Origin: Polynucleobacter sp. 15G-AUS-farblos | GTDB taxonomy: Bacteria; Pseudomonadota; Gammaproteobacteria; Burkholderiales; Burkholderiaceae | Assembly (NCBI RefSeq): GCF_018882445.1 | Contig: NZ_JACVOM010000001.1 | Span: 372,001 to 436,000, forward strand | Direction: 5' to 3' | Length of the DNA: 64,000 nucleotides | Part shown: positions 56,967 through 64,000 of the stretch, piece by piece | How the letters are laid out: each line of letters starts with the position of its first letter | Position numbering within the stretch: position 1 is the first letter of the stretch | Notes under the pieces: generated by a model | What the model was told of the DNA's origin: nothing | Seen by the model: only the letters and a program-made list of their open reading frames with translations | Databases searched by the model: none | Program-made: the position numbers and the translations under genes

Positions 56967-57700
56967 ACTTTTAATAGATGATAAAGGTTACGCAACATTC
57001 CGGCAGTGGCGCCCCAAATAAACCGATTTTCGTAGGGCATCGCATAAAAACGGCGGCTACCCTGCTCACTTTGCCACATCCTTACTTGATGATTGGCTGG
57101 ATCCATCAAAAACTGTAGGGGAACCTCAAAAACATCAGCCACTTCAAACTCATCTAATACGTATTCTGCCTGAGCTTGAACCAAGCCAACCACAGGGGTC
57201 ACACTGTATCCAGAAACTGTGAGGTATTGAGGCATATGCCCAATTATCTCAACACGACTACGTTCCAAACCAATTTCCTCTTCGCTTTCACGCAAGGCCG
57301 TGTCATTAGGACCCGCATCTCCAGGATCCATCCTGCCACCCGGAAAACTAATTTGCCCGGCATGGTCACGCAGATGATTCGTTCTCTGGGTTAATAAAAC
57401 TGATAAGCCATCTTCTTTTAGCAACAAAGGAATCAAAACAGCCGCCTCAGTTATCTTGCCTGCAGCCTGACGTTTAGCAATAATGTCAGCCACCATCACT
57501 TGCCGACTTTCATCGGTAATTTCAGGCTCCCAAATTGGAGGCGCCTGAAAACGTTGTCGCAATACTTCGGGCGCCAAAATCCCTGGAGAGACCTTCACTT
57601 GATCAGAGCAAACAGCATGAACCGGAACTGCTCGTGCATCAAACCCAGGAGGTGCAGCTACATTGATTGCATCTTCTTCGGGGGTTGGGATCTTGGACAT
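56963..57700 (-). CDS. CoA pyrophosphatase-like Nudix hydrolase
   Basis: 245 residues. The Nudix box is GGRMDPGDAGPNDTALRESEEEIGL, at about residues 117-141. The preceding LLTQRTNHLRDHAGQISFPGG is the NuCoA motif of CoA-specific members, marked here by its position at 98-118. It probably hydrolyses CoA or its derivatives to phosphopantetheine and adenosine bisphosphate. It is last but one in the rpsP-rplS transcript direction, separated from rplS by a terminator. Confidence 0.9.
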   Translation of the reverse strand: MSKIPTPEEDAINVAAPPGFDARAVPVHAVCSDQVKVSPGILAPEVLRQRFQAPPIWEPEITDESRQVMVADIIAKRQAAGKITEAAVLIPLLLKEDGLSVLLTQRTNHLRDHAGQISFPGGRMDPGDAGPNDTALRESEEEIGLERSRVEIIGHMPQYLTVSGYSVTPVVGLVQAQAEYVLDEFEVADVFEVPLQFLMDPANHQVRMWQSEQGSRRFYAMPYENRFIWGATAGMLRNLYHLLKV

Positions 57701-57720
57701 AGTTATATTCTAAGGCAACA

Positions 57721-57747
57721 AAAAAGGCGACCGAGGCCGCCTTTTCT
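57721..57747 (-). terminator. Intrinsic terminator after rplS
   Basis: On the minus strand AAGGCG and CGCCTT enclose GCCTCGGT, followed by TTTT. It closes the rpsP-rimM-trmD-rplS operon. Confidence 0.85.
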
Positions 57748-57763
57748 TGTGCAGCAAGGCAAT

Positions 57764-58159
57764 TTACTCAGCAGCTGGAGCAGCTACTGGTTTAGTGCGA
57801 GCTTGCAACTTTTCTTTAATACGTGCTGACTTACCAGAACGATCACGCAAGTAGTACAACTTAGCGCGACGTACATCACCGCGACGCTTCACTTCAACGC
57901 TAGCGATCAATGGTGAATAAGTTTGGAAAGTACGCTCAACGCCTTCACCAGAAGAAATCTTACGCACGATAAAGCTGGAATTGAGTCCGCGATTACGTTT
58001 AGCAATCACAACGCCTTCAAAGGCCTGAGCACGCTTACGTGTACCCTCAACTACGTTTACGCTAACTACAACTGTGTCGCCAGGCGCAAAGCTTGGCAAA
58101 GTTTTGTTAGCACTTAAGCGAGCAATTTCTTCTTGCTCAATTTTTTCGATCAAATTCAT
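57764..58159 (-). CDS. rplS: 50S ribosomal protein bL19
   Basis: 131 residues. Typical segments are [22 protein letters not shown] near residue 22-43, and [15 protein letters not shown]. The C-terminal alanine/proline-rich tail is an extension. It is the last gene of the operon, 136 nt after trmD; the gap is longer than the others. Confidence 0.98.
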   Translation of the reverse strand: MNLIEKIEQEEIARLSANKTLPSFAPGDTVVVSVNVVEGTRKRAQAFEGVVIAKRNRGLNSSFIVRKISSGEGVERTFQTYSPLIASVEVKRRGDVRRAKLYYLRDRSGKSARIKEKLQARTKPVAAPAAE

Positions 58160-58295
58160 TTTTAATCCTTAAACATCTTGTTAGCGTTTAATCCCGAGAT
58201 ATAAATCAACGGACCTAACAGAGGATGCAGTTAAAACAATTTCACTAAACCAAAAACCAAACCACCCATTCACTACTGCGCTTTACTTAAAGTAT

Positions 58296-59042
58296 TTACA
58301 GCGAGCGAAGAAATTGTTCATCTTCTCGGGTTAGCAACCCATTTGCTCTGGCAGATTCAATTAAATCTGGCCTTAGCTTGAACGTCAGCTCCAAAGACTT
58401 TTGCCGACGCCAATCCGCTATTTTAGCGTGATGTCCGCCCAAAAGCACGTCTGGGACGGATAAATTTTCATATATTTCGGGTCGCGTGTAGTGTGGATAG
58501 TCTAAAAGGCCATTCATAAAGCTATCTTGGGCTGCAGATTCGCCATCCCCTAAAGCCCCTGGAATCAGCCTAATAACCGCGTCCATGATGGCCATAGCGG
58601 GTATTTCACCCCCTGAAAGCACAAAATCGCCGACCGAAAGCTGCAAATCGACATTACGATCAATAAAACGTTGGTCAACTGCCTCATAACGACCGCAAAT
58701 AAAGCTGATATTGCCGTAATCCAGGATATTTCCAGCTATTTTTTGTGAAAAACGCTCCCCTTGGGGCGCCAGAAGACAAACAGGGCCACTTTTAAGCCCT
58801 GCAGCCTGATGTGCTGCTTTGATACCCCCAAGCGTATCTTCGAGTGGCTTTGCCATCATCACCATGCCTGGACCCCCGCCATAAGCGCGATCATCCACTG
58901 TCTTACGGGTATCGGAAGAAAAGTCGCGTGGATTCCACAAGTGAACACTAGCTAGAGATTGCTCACACGCGCGACCAGTAATGCCCCACTGCGTGAGTGC
59001 AGAGAACATCTCCGGAAATAAGGTCACGACATCAAAGCGCAT
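58296..59042 (-). CDS. trmD: tRNA (guanine-N1)-methyltransferase TrmD
   Basis: Methylates G37 of tRNAs reading CNN and some other codons, preventing frameshifts; 248 residues. The SPOUT knot is seen in [34 protein letters not shown] and GALGDGESA. It follows rimM by 15 nt. Confidence 0.98.
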   Translation of the reverse strand: MRFDVVTLFPEMFSALTQWGITGRACEQSLASVHLWNPRDFSSDTRKTVDDRAYGGGPGMVMMAKPLEDTLGGIKAAHQAAGLKSGPVCLLAPQGERFSQKIAGNILDYGNISFICGRYEAVDQRFIDRNVDLQLSVGDFVLSGGEIPAMAIMDAVIRLIPGALGDGESAAQDSFMNGLLDYPHYTRPEIYENLSVPDVLLGGHHAKIADWRRQKSLELTFKLRPDLIESARANGLLTREDEQFLRSL

Positions 59043-59057
59043 TTTTTATTTTCTGGT

Positions 59058-59624
59058 TTATTGCCAGTCCAATTGCCAATCAAGAGTCATTAATTTATTT
59101 GGCAAGTCTACGTTTTGTACAACTTCTTTTACAAAGGGCACTAGGTATTTCATTTCTTTAGTAGCAGCATCGCCAATCGCAATCACACCATGCGCACCAT
59201 TTTCAGTGACATCCAATACTTCACCTAAAGACTCATTTTGTAAATTGACGGCTTGGCATCCAATTAAGTCTACCCAGTAATAGCTATCACTTTCTACTTT
59301 TGGAAAAGCATCGCGTGCTACCAAGATACGCGCGCCCTTTAAGGCTAACGCTTGATCTCGATCTGCAATACCCTCCAATGCCATCACCACATTACCGCTA
59401 TGCATCTTCGCATTCTTGACTTTGTATTGCGTCAGGGAGGCCTGCTCTACAGACGTAGAAACACCAGCATCCCTACGAGGGATCAAAGAAAGCCAAACTT
59501 GTTTAGAAGAGAGCAGTGCTACAGGGTCTGATGAGTGAGGTCTAATCTTCACTTGTCCCTGCAAACCTTGCGCTTCAGAAATGGCGCCAAGCTCAATCAA
59601 GTCATTTAGGGAAGGTGTACTCAT
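59058..59624 (-). CDS. rimM: Ribosome maturation factor RimM
   Basis: Binds uS19 and helps 30S head maturation; 188 residues. The N-terminal domain has IELGAISEAQGLQGQVKI and the PRC-barrel has YYWVDLIGCQAVNL and VPFVKEVVQNVDLPNK. It lies between rpsP (93 nt) and trmD. Confidence 0.96.
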   Translation of the reverse strand: MSTPSLNDLIELGAISEAQGLQGQVKIRPHSSDPVALLSSKQVWLSLIPRRDAGVSTSVEQASLTQYKVKNAKMHSGNVVMALEGIADRDQALALKGARILVARDAFPKVESDSYYWVDLIGCQAVNLQNESLGEVLDVTENGAHGVIAIGDAATKEMKYLVPFVKEVVQNVDLPNKLMTLDWQLDWQ

Positions 59625-59717
59625 GTGAAAGACACCTTATTTTCCCAAAATAAAACTGCGTAAAATCCTGCTTCTAAAAAACCCATCGCGAAGATGAAGT
59701 TTTTAGATAAATGATAT

Positions 59718-59963
59718 TTAAACAGCAGGATTGTTTTTGATCAAACGAACAACTGTTGGAGATATTTGTGCACCAACACCAGTCCAGTAAGTCAAACGAT
59801 CTTGAGCAATGCGCATGGCTTGCTCAGATTCAGCTGCTTGTGGATTGAAATAACCAATACGCTCGATAAAGTTCGAGTCGCGACGGTTGCGCTTATCAGT
59901 AGCAACAATGCTGTAAAAAGGGCGCTTCTTAGAACCGCCGCGTGCCAGTCGAATGACGACCAT
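59718..59963 (-). CDS. rpsP: 30S ribosomal protein bS16
   Basis: 81 residues beginning [20 protein letters not shown]. First gene of rpsP-rimM-trmD-rplS, with AAGGA before the ATG. The promoter should lie in 59964-60186, which is shared with the divergent META gene; no convincing element was found. Confidence 0.98.
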   Translation of the reverse strand: MVVIRLARGGSKKRPFYSIVATDKRNRRDSNFIERIGYFNPQAAESEQAMRIAQDRLTYWTGVGAQISPTVVRLIKNNPAV

Positions 59964-60186
59964 ACTTATTCCTTAAAATCTAAAATGAAAACAGGTTGAT
60001 TACAACCCAATGAAATTTCTACAAAAAAACTTGGGCTCCAACTCGTCATGCAAATGCACGATAGAGCGGAAAGCCTCATATTCTAGACGAAAACCCCTAC
60101 TTCTTCCACCTATCTAAGCGCTTAAGCCAGTAGAATAGAAATCCATTCAAAGTAAAAAATACATATAAATCAATAGCTTATAAAAA

Positions 60187-60723
60187 ATGACTGTCAAAAT
60201 AGCCATTCCCAAGCCCCTTAAAAGCAGCCAAAATAGTCTATTGATGACGTTTTCCTGCCTTGGTTTATCCCTTTTGACAGCCTGCGCCAATGTCATACCT
60301 CCTTGCGGCGCCAAAACCAGCCCACCGAGCAGCGAGTTGCGCAACACTAAATGGGAGCTAACACGCTGGAATTTACCTCCCAACGCCAATGGCGAGGTCC
60401 GCACCCGCCAGATACCCCAAGGTGAAAATAGCAATCCCATCCAAATCATTTTTGATGCTAAGGGAGATAGGGTCAGCGGTTCAACTGGCTGCAATCGCTT
60501 TACAGCAAGCCTTGATGAAGATGCGAAAGGCTTTACCTTCAAACAAATTACTAGCACCAAAATGTCCTGCTCACCAGCTCGCAACGAACTTGAGAATGAC
60601 TTTTTATACGAGCTCAATGACTATCGCAGTATCGTGCGCAATGGCGATCAATTACTCATGATCGGTGCCGACCGTGAAGTTTTAAGCTTTACTCAACGCA
60701 GCAACACAGTAACCAGTAAATAA
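60187..60723 (+). CDS. META-domain lipoprotein (HslJ-like)
   Basis: 178 residues. Signal peptide ending in lipobox LTAC, a proline-rich linker, then a META domain: NTKWELTRWNL, FDAKGDRVSGSTGCNRFTAS and KQITSTKMSCSPARNELENDF. HslJ in E. coli is heat-inducible and linked to novobiocin tolerance; the role of this one is unknown. It starts 12 nt before the end of an AT-rich region with several TATAAA-like elements. Confidence 0.83.
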   Translation: MTVKIAIPKPLKSSQNSLLMTFSCLGLSLLTACANVIPPCGAKTSPPSSELRNTKWELTRWNLPPNANGEVRTRQIPQGENSNPIQIIFDAKGDRVSGSTGCNRFTASLDEDAKGFTFKQITSTKMSCSPARNELENDFLYELNDYRSIVRNGDQLLMIGADREVLSFTQRSNTVTSK

Positions 60724-60735
60724 GTTGAAAGATTC

Positions 60736-61182
60736 ATGAAAAATTCGAAACTGATTTTTTGCGCACTGGGATTCTTTTTCCCAGGTACTGGTTTTAACTG
60801 CTTTTACTTACAAGGCTTCAAATCATTCTGGGCTTGGGTTCAATTCATCGCTTTCCTTGGTGGAATTGCAGGCTGGGGTCTTCTAAAAGCAGCCCACTTT
60901 CATTCAGCGCCAGGCTGGGTCTTAGTGACCTTCGGTTTTATTGCAATGGAAGCGAGTTGGTTAACCACCATTACTTTCGGTTTACGTGCAGATGAAAAAT
61001 GGGATGCTCAATTTAATCCCGGTATCGAAGAGGTTAAGCGCACCCGCTCAGGCTGGCCAGTAATACTGACAGTGATATTTTCTTTGGTCTTCGGCGCTGG
61101 CGTCATGATGACTTTTTTAGCTGTCTCTTTTGAGCAATTCTTTATTTCTCAAATCTATGAAGCAAAAAAGCTATCCCAGTAA
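60736..61182 (+). CDS. Four-span membrane protein, function unknown
   Basis: 148 residues with hydrophobic segments near 5-25, 32-50, 58-80 and 103-128. The phrase LGFFFPGTGFNCFYLQG resembles the TM2-type turn (G..G.HRFYLG), but the rest is not recognised. It follows the META gene by 12 nt, so the two probably share a message. The last codons lie inside a strong hairpin. Confidence 0.72.
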   Translation: MKNSKLIFCALGFFFPGTGFNCFYLQGFKSFWAWVQFIAFLGGIAGWGLLKAAHFHSAPGWVLVTFGFIAMEASWLTTITFGLRADEKWDAQFNPGIEEVKRTRSGWPVILTVIFSLVFGAGVMMTFLAVSFEQFFISQIYEAKKLSQ

Positions 61183-61199
61183 TTGCGGATAGCTTTGCT
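61164..61199. terminator. Intrinsic terminator with stem overlapping a stop codon
   Basis: AAAGCTATCC (61167-61176) pairs with GGATAGCTTT (61187-61196). The loop contains the TAA of the membrane protein gene. The T-run is good on the minus strand (TTTTTT) and weak on the plus strand, so it mainly ends the etfB-etfA-acyl-CoA dehydrogenase transcript. Confidence 0.8.
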
Positions 61200-61218
61200 G
61201 ATTTAGAAAGAACGTATT

Positions 61219-63006
61219 CTAGAACTGCTCTACTGCTAACGCATTCGTAGATTGGCCACTCTCCACAATGGATGTTGCCAGTGCTTGTGCTTGTGGCAAT
61301 AAATTTTCTGCAAAGAAACGGGCTGTAGCAATCTTGGCATCATAAAAACTAGGGTCGGCATCACGTAGACGCTGCGCTGCTAGTAGGCCACGAGCCATCT
61401 GCCATCCACCCAATACCAAACCACATAAGCGTAAGTAAGCAACGCTGCCTGCATATACTGCCTTGGTATCGCTCTTTGCATTCGTCAAGATGTAAGCAAG
61501 CGCCTCTTCAAAAGCATTACGCCCGGCACTAAGCTGCTTCAAAACTGCTTTTGCATCCTCAGTAGCACTAGCAGCTAGATCTTTTTCAGTTTGTTCAATC
61601 TTTTGAATAAGCACCTTCGCAGTAGCGCCACCATCTCGAACAGTTTTTCTACCAACTAAATCATTAGCCTGAATCGCAGTAGTACCTTCATATATTGTCA
61701 AAATGCGCGCATCACGATAATGCTGAGCTGCACCAGTCTCTTCAATGAAGCCCATGCCGCCATGCACTTGCACTCCAAGACTCGCAACCTCAATCGACAT
61801 CTCTGTAGAGAAGCCTTTGACGATAGGAACTAAAAATTCATAGATAGCTTGGTTTGCTTTTTGTGCTGCCTCATCTGGTGCAGCATGTTGAGCATCATAA
61901 GCGGCTGCCGCATAGTAGGCCAGAGCTCGGCAAGCTTCTGTATAGGCACGCATTGTCATTAGCATGCGTTTCACATCCGGCTGATGAATGATGGCAACCG
62001 GACCAGGCGATCCTTCTAAGTCACGACTTTGAACACGATCCTTAGCGTACTGAACTGCTTTTTGATAAGCCCGTTCTGCGACTGCGATACCTTGCATGCC
62101 GACTGCAAATCGCGCGGCATTCATCATCACAAACATATACTCTAGACCACGGTTTTCTTCGCCAACTAAATAGGCAACAGCACCACCATGATCGCCAAAT
62201 TGCAAAACTGCAGTAGGGCTCGCTTTAATGCCTAGCTTATGTTCAATGGATACACAATGAACATCATTGCGTTCACCTAAAGATCCATCCGAATTCACTA
62301 AGAACTTAGGTACCACAAACAAAGATATCCCCTTCACCCCCTCAGGTGCATCGGGCGTTCTTGCCAGAACTAGGTGCACGATATTTTTAGCCATATCGTG
62401 CTCACCATAGGTGATATAAATCTTGGTGCCAAAAATTCGATAAGTGCCATCACCTTCTGGGACAGCGCGTGAACGAACCATAGATAAATCCGATCCAGCT
62501 TGAGGCTCGGTCAAGCACATTGAGCCAGTCCACTCACCAGCAATCATCTGCGGTACAAATTTTTCTTGCAGCTCTGGGCTAGCCGCCGTAAGCAAGGCCT
62601 CAATTGCACCATCAGTCAGCATCGGACACAAGGCAAAAGAAAGGCTTGCGGAGTGAACCATCTCAAAACATGCAGAGGCAATTAGCTTTGGCAATCCTTG
62701 CCCACCAAATTCTGCAGGATGAATTACGCCTTGCCAGCCAGCAGCAGCGAACTGTGCAAAAGCATCTTTAAAACCGGGGGTAGTGGTAACAACACCATCC
62801 TTTAATGAACTCGGAGTTTGATCACTAGGCCAGTTCAGTGGCGCCACTACATCTTGATTAAATTTAGCTGACTCTTCCAATATAGCTGGCGCCAAATCAA
62901 CGTCAGCACCCGCCTCTGCATAGGAGGGGTATGCCACAACCTCAGCGAGCCCCGCTAACTCATTCATTACAAACAACATATCCTTGACCGGTGCTACATA
63001 TGGCAT
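61219..63006 (-). CDS. Acyl-CoA dehydrogenase (long form)
   Basis: 595 residues. FAD-dependent oxidation of acyl-CoA, passing electrons to ETF. Motifs are MCLTEPQAGSDLS, FGTKIYITYGEHD, and the C-terminal GVQVHGGMGFIEETGAAQHYRDARI, which includes the catalytic glutamate of the long-chain branch (about residues 410-434). The extra C-terminal domain marks the 600-residue subfamily with FadE-like activity. It lies 22 nt after etfA, its electron acceptor. Chain length specificity is unknown. Confidence 0.93.
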   Translation of the reverse strand: MPYVAPVKDMLFVMNELAGLAEVVAYPSYAEAGADVDLAPAILEESAKFNQDVVAPLNWPSDQTPSSLKDGVVTTTPGFKDAFAQFAAAGWQGVIHPAEFGGQGLPKLIASACFEMVHSASLSFALCPMLTDGAIEALLTAASPELQEKFVPQMIAGEWTGSMCLTEPQAGSDLSMVRSRAVPEGDGTYRIFGTKIYITYGEHDMAKNIVHLVLARTPDAPEGVKGISLFVVPKFLVNSDGSLGERNDVHCVSIEHKLGIKASPTAVLQFGDHGGAVAYLVGEENRGLEYMFVMMNAARFAVGMQGIAVAERAYQKAVQYAKDRVQSRDLEGSPGPVAIIHQPDVKRMLMTMRAYTEACRALAYYAAAAYDAQHAAPDEAAQKANQAIYEFLVPIVKGFSTEMSIEVASLGVQVHGGMGFIEETGAAQHYRDARILTIYEGTTAIQANDLVGRKTVRDGGATAKVLIQKIEQTEKDLAASATEDAKAVLKQLSAGRNAFEEALAYILTNAKSDTKAVYAGSVAYLRLCGLVLGGWQMARGLLAAQRLRDADPSFYDAKIATARFFAENLLPQAQALATSIVESGQSTNALAVEQF

Positions 63007-63028
63007 GACTACTCCTCTTTATTCGGTT

Positions 63029-63964
63029 CTAGCCAAGTGCTTTTGTTAACTCGGGCACTGCAGTATTTAAGTCAGCCACCAAACCGTAATCAGCCACACC
63101 AAAAATCGGTGCCTCTGGATCTTTATTGATTGCCACAATGACTTTGGAATCTTTCATTCCAGCCAAGTGCTGAATTGCTCCAGAGATGCCGACTGCAACG
63201 TAAAGTTGTGGGGCAACAATTTTGCCTGTTTGACCCACTTGATAATCATTAGGAACATATCCTGCATCTACTGCAGCACGTGATGCACCTAAAGCAGCGC
63301 CCAACTTATCGGCCAATGGAGTGATGATCTCTTGGTACTTTTCACCTGATCCCAAACCACGTCCACCAGAAACAATAATCTTGGCAGCAGTCAGCTCTGG
63401 ACGATCTGATTTAGTCAGTTCACGACCGACAAAAGCAGATTTACCTGCGCTGTCAGCAGCTGCTTGTTTCTCAACTGCAGCAGAACCTCCACTTGCAGCT
63501 ACTGGATCAAAGCCAGTTGTACGCACTGTAATCACTTTCACAGGATCGCCAGACTGAACAGTTGCAATAGCGTTACCCGCATAGATAGGACGCTCAAATG
63601 TATCAGCGCTCACCACCTTAGTAATATCCGACAGTTGCGCAACATCCAACTTAGCAGCAACCCGCGGCATTACATTTTTACCGTTAGCAGTTGCTGGCGC
63701 CAATAAATGACTATAGCTGCTCGCAATAGCAAGAATTTGAGCAGCCAAAGGCTCGGCTAATTGATCAGCTAAACCGGGCGCATCCACTTGAATGACTTTG
63801 CGCACACCAGCAATTTGGGCCGCTGCAGCTGCAGCGGCATCAGCACCGCTACCAGCTACTAAAACATCCACATCTGGGGAGCACTGCAAAGCAGCAGCTA
63901 CCGTATTGAATGTCGCCGCCTTTAGGGACAGATTGTCGTGTTCAGCAATAACAAGAGCAGCCAT
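63029..63964 (-). CDS. etfA: Electron transfer flavoprotein alpha subunit
   Basis: 311 residues. N-terminal domain MAALVIAEHDNLSLKAATF; FAD-binding C-terminal domain with IIVSGGRGLGSGEK, DAGYVPNDYQVGQTGKIVAPQLY (about 230-252) and KDPEAPIFGVADYGLVADL. It accepts electrons from acyl-CoA dehydrogenases and passes them to ETF-ubiquinone oxidoreductase. The start codon follows the etfB stop by one nt or less. Confidence 0.97.
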   Translation of the reverse strand: MAALVIAEHDNLSLKAATFNTVAAALQCSPDVDVLVAGSGADAAAAAAAQIAGVRKVIQVDAPGLADQLAEPLAAQILAIASSYSHLLAPATANGKNVMPRVAAKLDVAQLSDITKVVSADTFERPIYAGNAIATVQSGDPVKVITVRTTGFDPVAASGGSAAVEKQAAADSAGKSAFVGRELTKSDRPELTAAKIIVSGGRGLGSGEKYQEIITPLADKLGAALGASRAAVDAGYVPNDYQVGQTGKIVAPQLYVAVGISGAIQHLAGMKDSKVIVAINKDPEAPIFGVADYGLVADLNTAVPELTKALG

Positions 63965-64000
63965 TTAAATCACCTTCGCTTCATTTTTTAATTTATCAAC
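63965..64000 (-). CDS. etfB: Electron transfer flavoprotein beta subunit, last 11 codons only
   Basis: The frame upstream of etfA reads VDKLKNEAKVI then TAA, the usual C-terminus of EtfB. The rest lies outside the window. The stop codon abuts the etfA ATG. Confidence 0.88.
   Translation of the reverse strand, partial: VDKLKNEAKVI

Noticed and set aside
60147-60617. 156-codon frame antisense to the META lipoprotein gene
   Set aside because: The sense frame has a lipobox and META motifs; the antisense product has no recognisable feature or ribosome binding site.
1-64000. Search for CRISPR repeats, transposases, integrases, phage genes, toxin-antitoxin pairs or biosynthetic clusters
   Set aside because: None seen; no regularly spaced repeats, no terminal inverted repeats flanking an ORF, and all larger genes match core families.

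Overview
The window looks like a contiguous piece of a betaproteobacterial chromosome, most likely Burkholderiales and probably Polynucleobacter or a close relative. This is inferred from gene order (rpsF-priB-rpsR-rplI-dnaB; yceD-rpmF-plsX-fabHDG-acpP-fabF-mucD-lepA-lepB-rnc-era-recO-pdxJ-acpS-nagZ; rpsP-rimM-trmD-rplS; rluC divergent from rne), from an EarP/EF-P pair of the arginine type, and from a base composition that is moderate for the order, with tight spacing as in a streamlined genome. No IS, prophage, CRISPR array, rRNA or plasmid feature was seen. Almost every base is accounted for by recognisable core genes.

Layout. 1-4.2 kb: end of an arn (Ara4N lipid A modification) operon in which ArnA is split into two genes, followed by a bcp peroxiredoxin. 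4.2-6.6 kb: a promoter, a structured leader with an intrinsic terminator, a PIN-PhoH ATPase and an NlpC/P60 lipoprotein. 6.6-9.6 kb (minus): ribosomal and replication operon rpsF-priB-rpsR-rplI-dnaB. 9.7-12.1 kb: asparaginase divergent from lexA, then an unknown lipoprotein. 12.1-16.8 kb: tRNA-Cys, tRNA-Gly, pgsA and uvrC (minus), back to back with earP-efp (plus). 16.8-17.8 kb: a GNAT protein. 17.8-33.1 kb (minus): a 16-gene run for fatty acid and phospholipid precursor synthesis, periplasmic proteolysis, LepA, signal peptidase, RNase III, Era, RecO, PdxJ, AcpS and NagZ. 33.1-37.3 kb: Maf, an RsmI-like methylase, SppA, a HAD phosphatase and RluC. 37.3-40.4 kb: a long rne leader and RNase E. 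40.4-43.8 kb: moaA-mobA-moeA and a small membrane protein. 43.8-47.7 kb: a 2-hydroxyacid dehydrogenase, fdxA, ferredoxin reductase, thyA and folA. 47.7-53.5 kb: an orphan TRAP binding protein, pmbA, mog, orn and a membrane-fused spermidine-synthase-like protein. 53.5-57.7 kb: M48 protease, rsgA, a CobD/CbiB-like protein and a Nudix hydrolase. 57.7-60.0 kb: the rplS-trmD-rimM-rpsP operon. 60.2-64 kb: a META lipoprotein, a membrane protein, an acyl-CoA dehydrogenase, etfA and the last codons of etfB.

No clearly new multi-gene system is visible. The signals most worth a second look are regulatory: (i) the folded leader plus terminator ahead of phoH; (ii) repeated placement of a -10-like hexamer 6-7 nt before the ATG (lexA, asparaginase, moaA, pmbA, mog, M48 protease and others), which predicts leaderless mRNAs; (iii) uvrC and earP start codons sharing one CATG; (iv) an intrinsic terminator inside the first codons of the NlpC/P60 gene and another between rpmF and plsX; (v) the split arnA; and (vi) absence of the rpoE-rseA-rseB block between fabF and mucD. 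Several start codons were placed from family alignment and ribosome binding sites rather than at the longest reading frame; this is stated in each entry.
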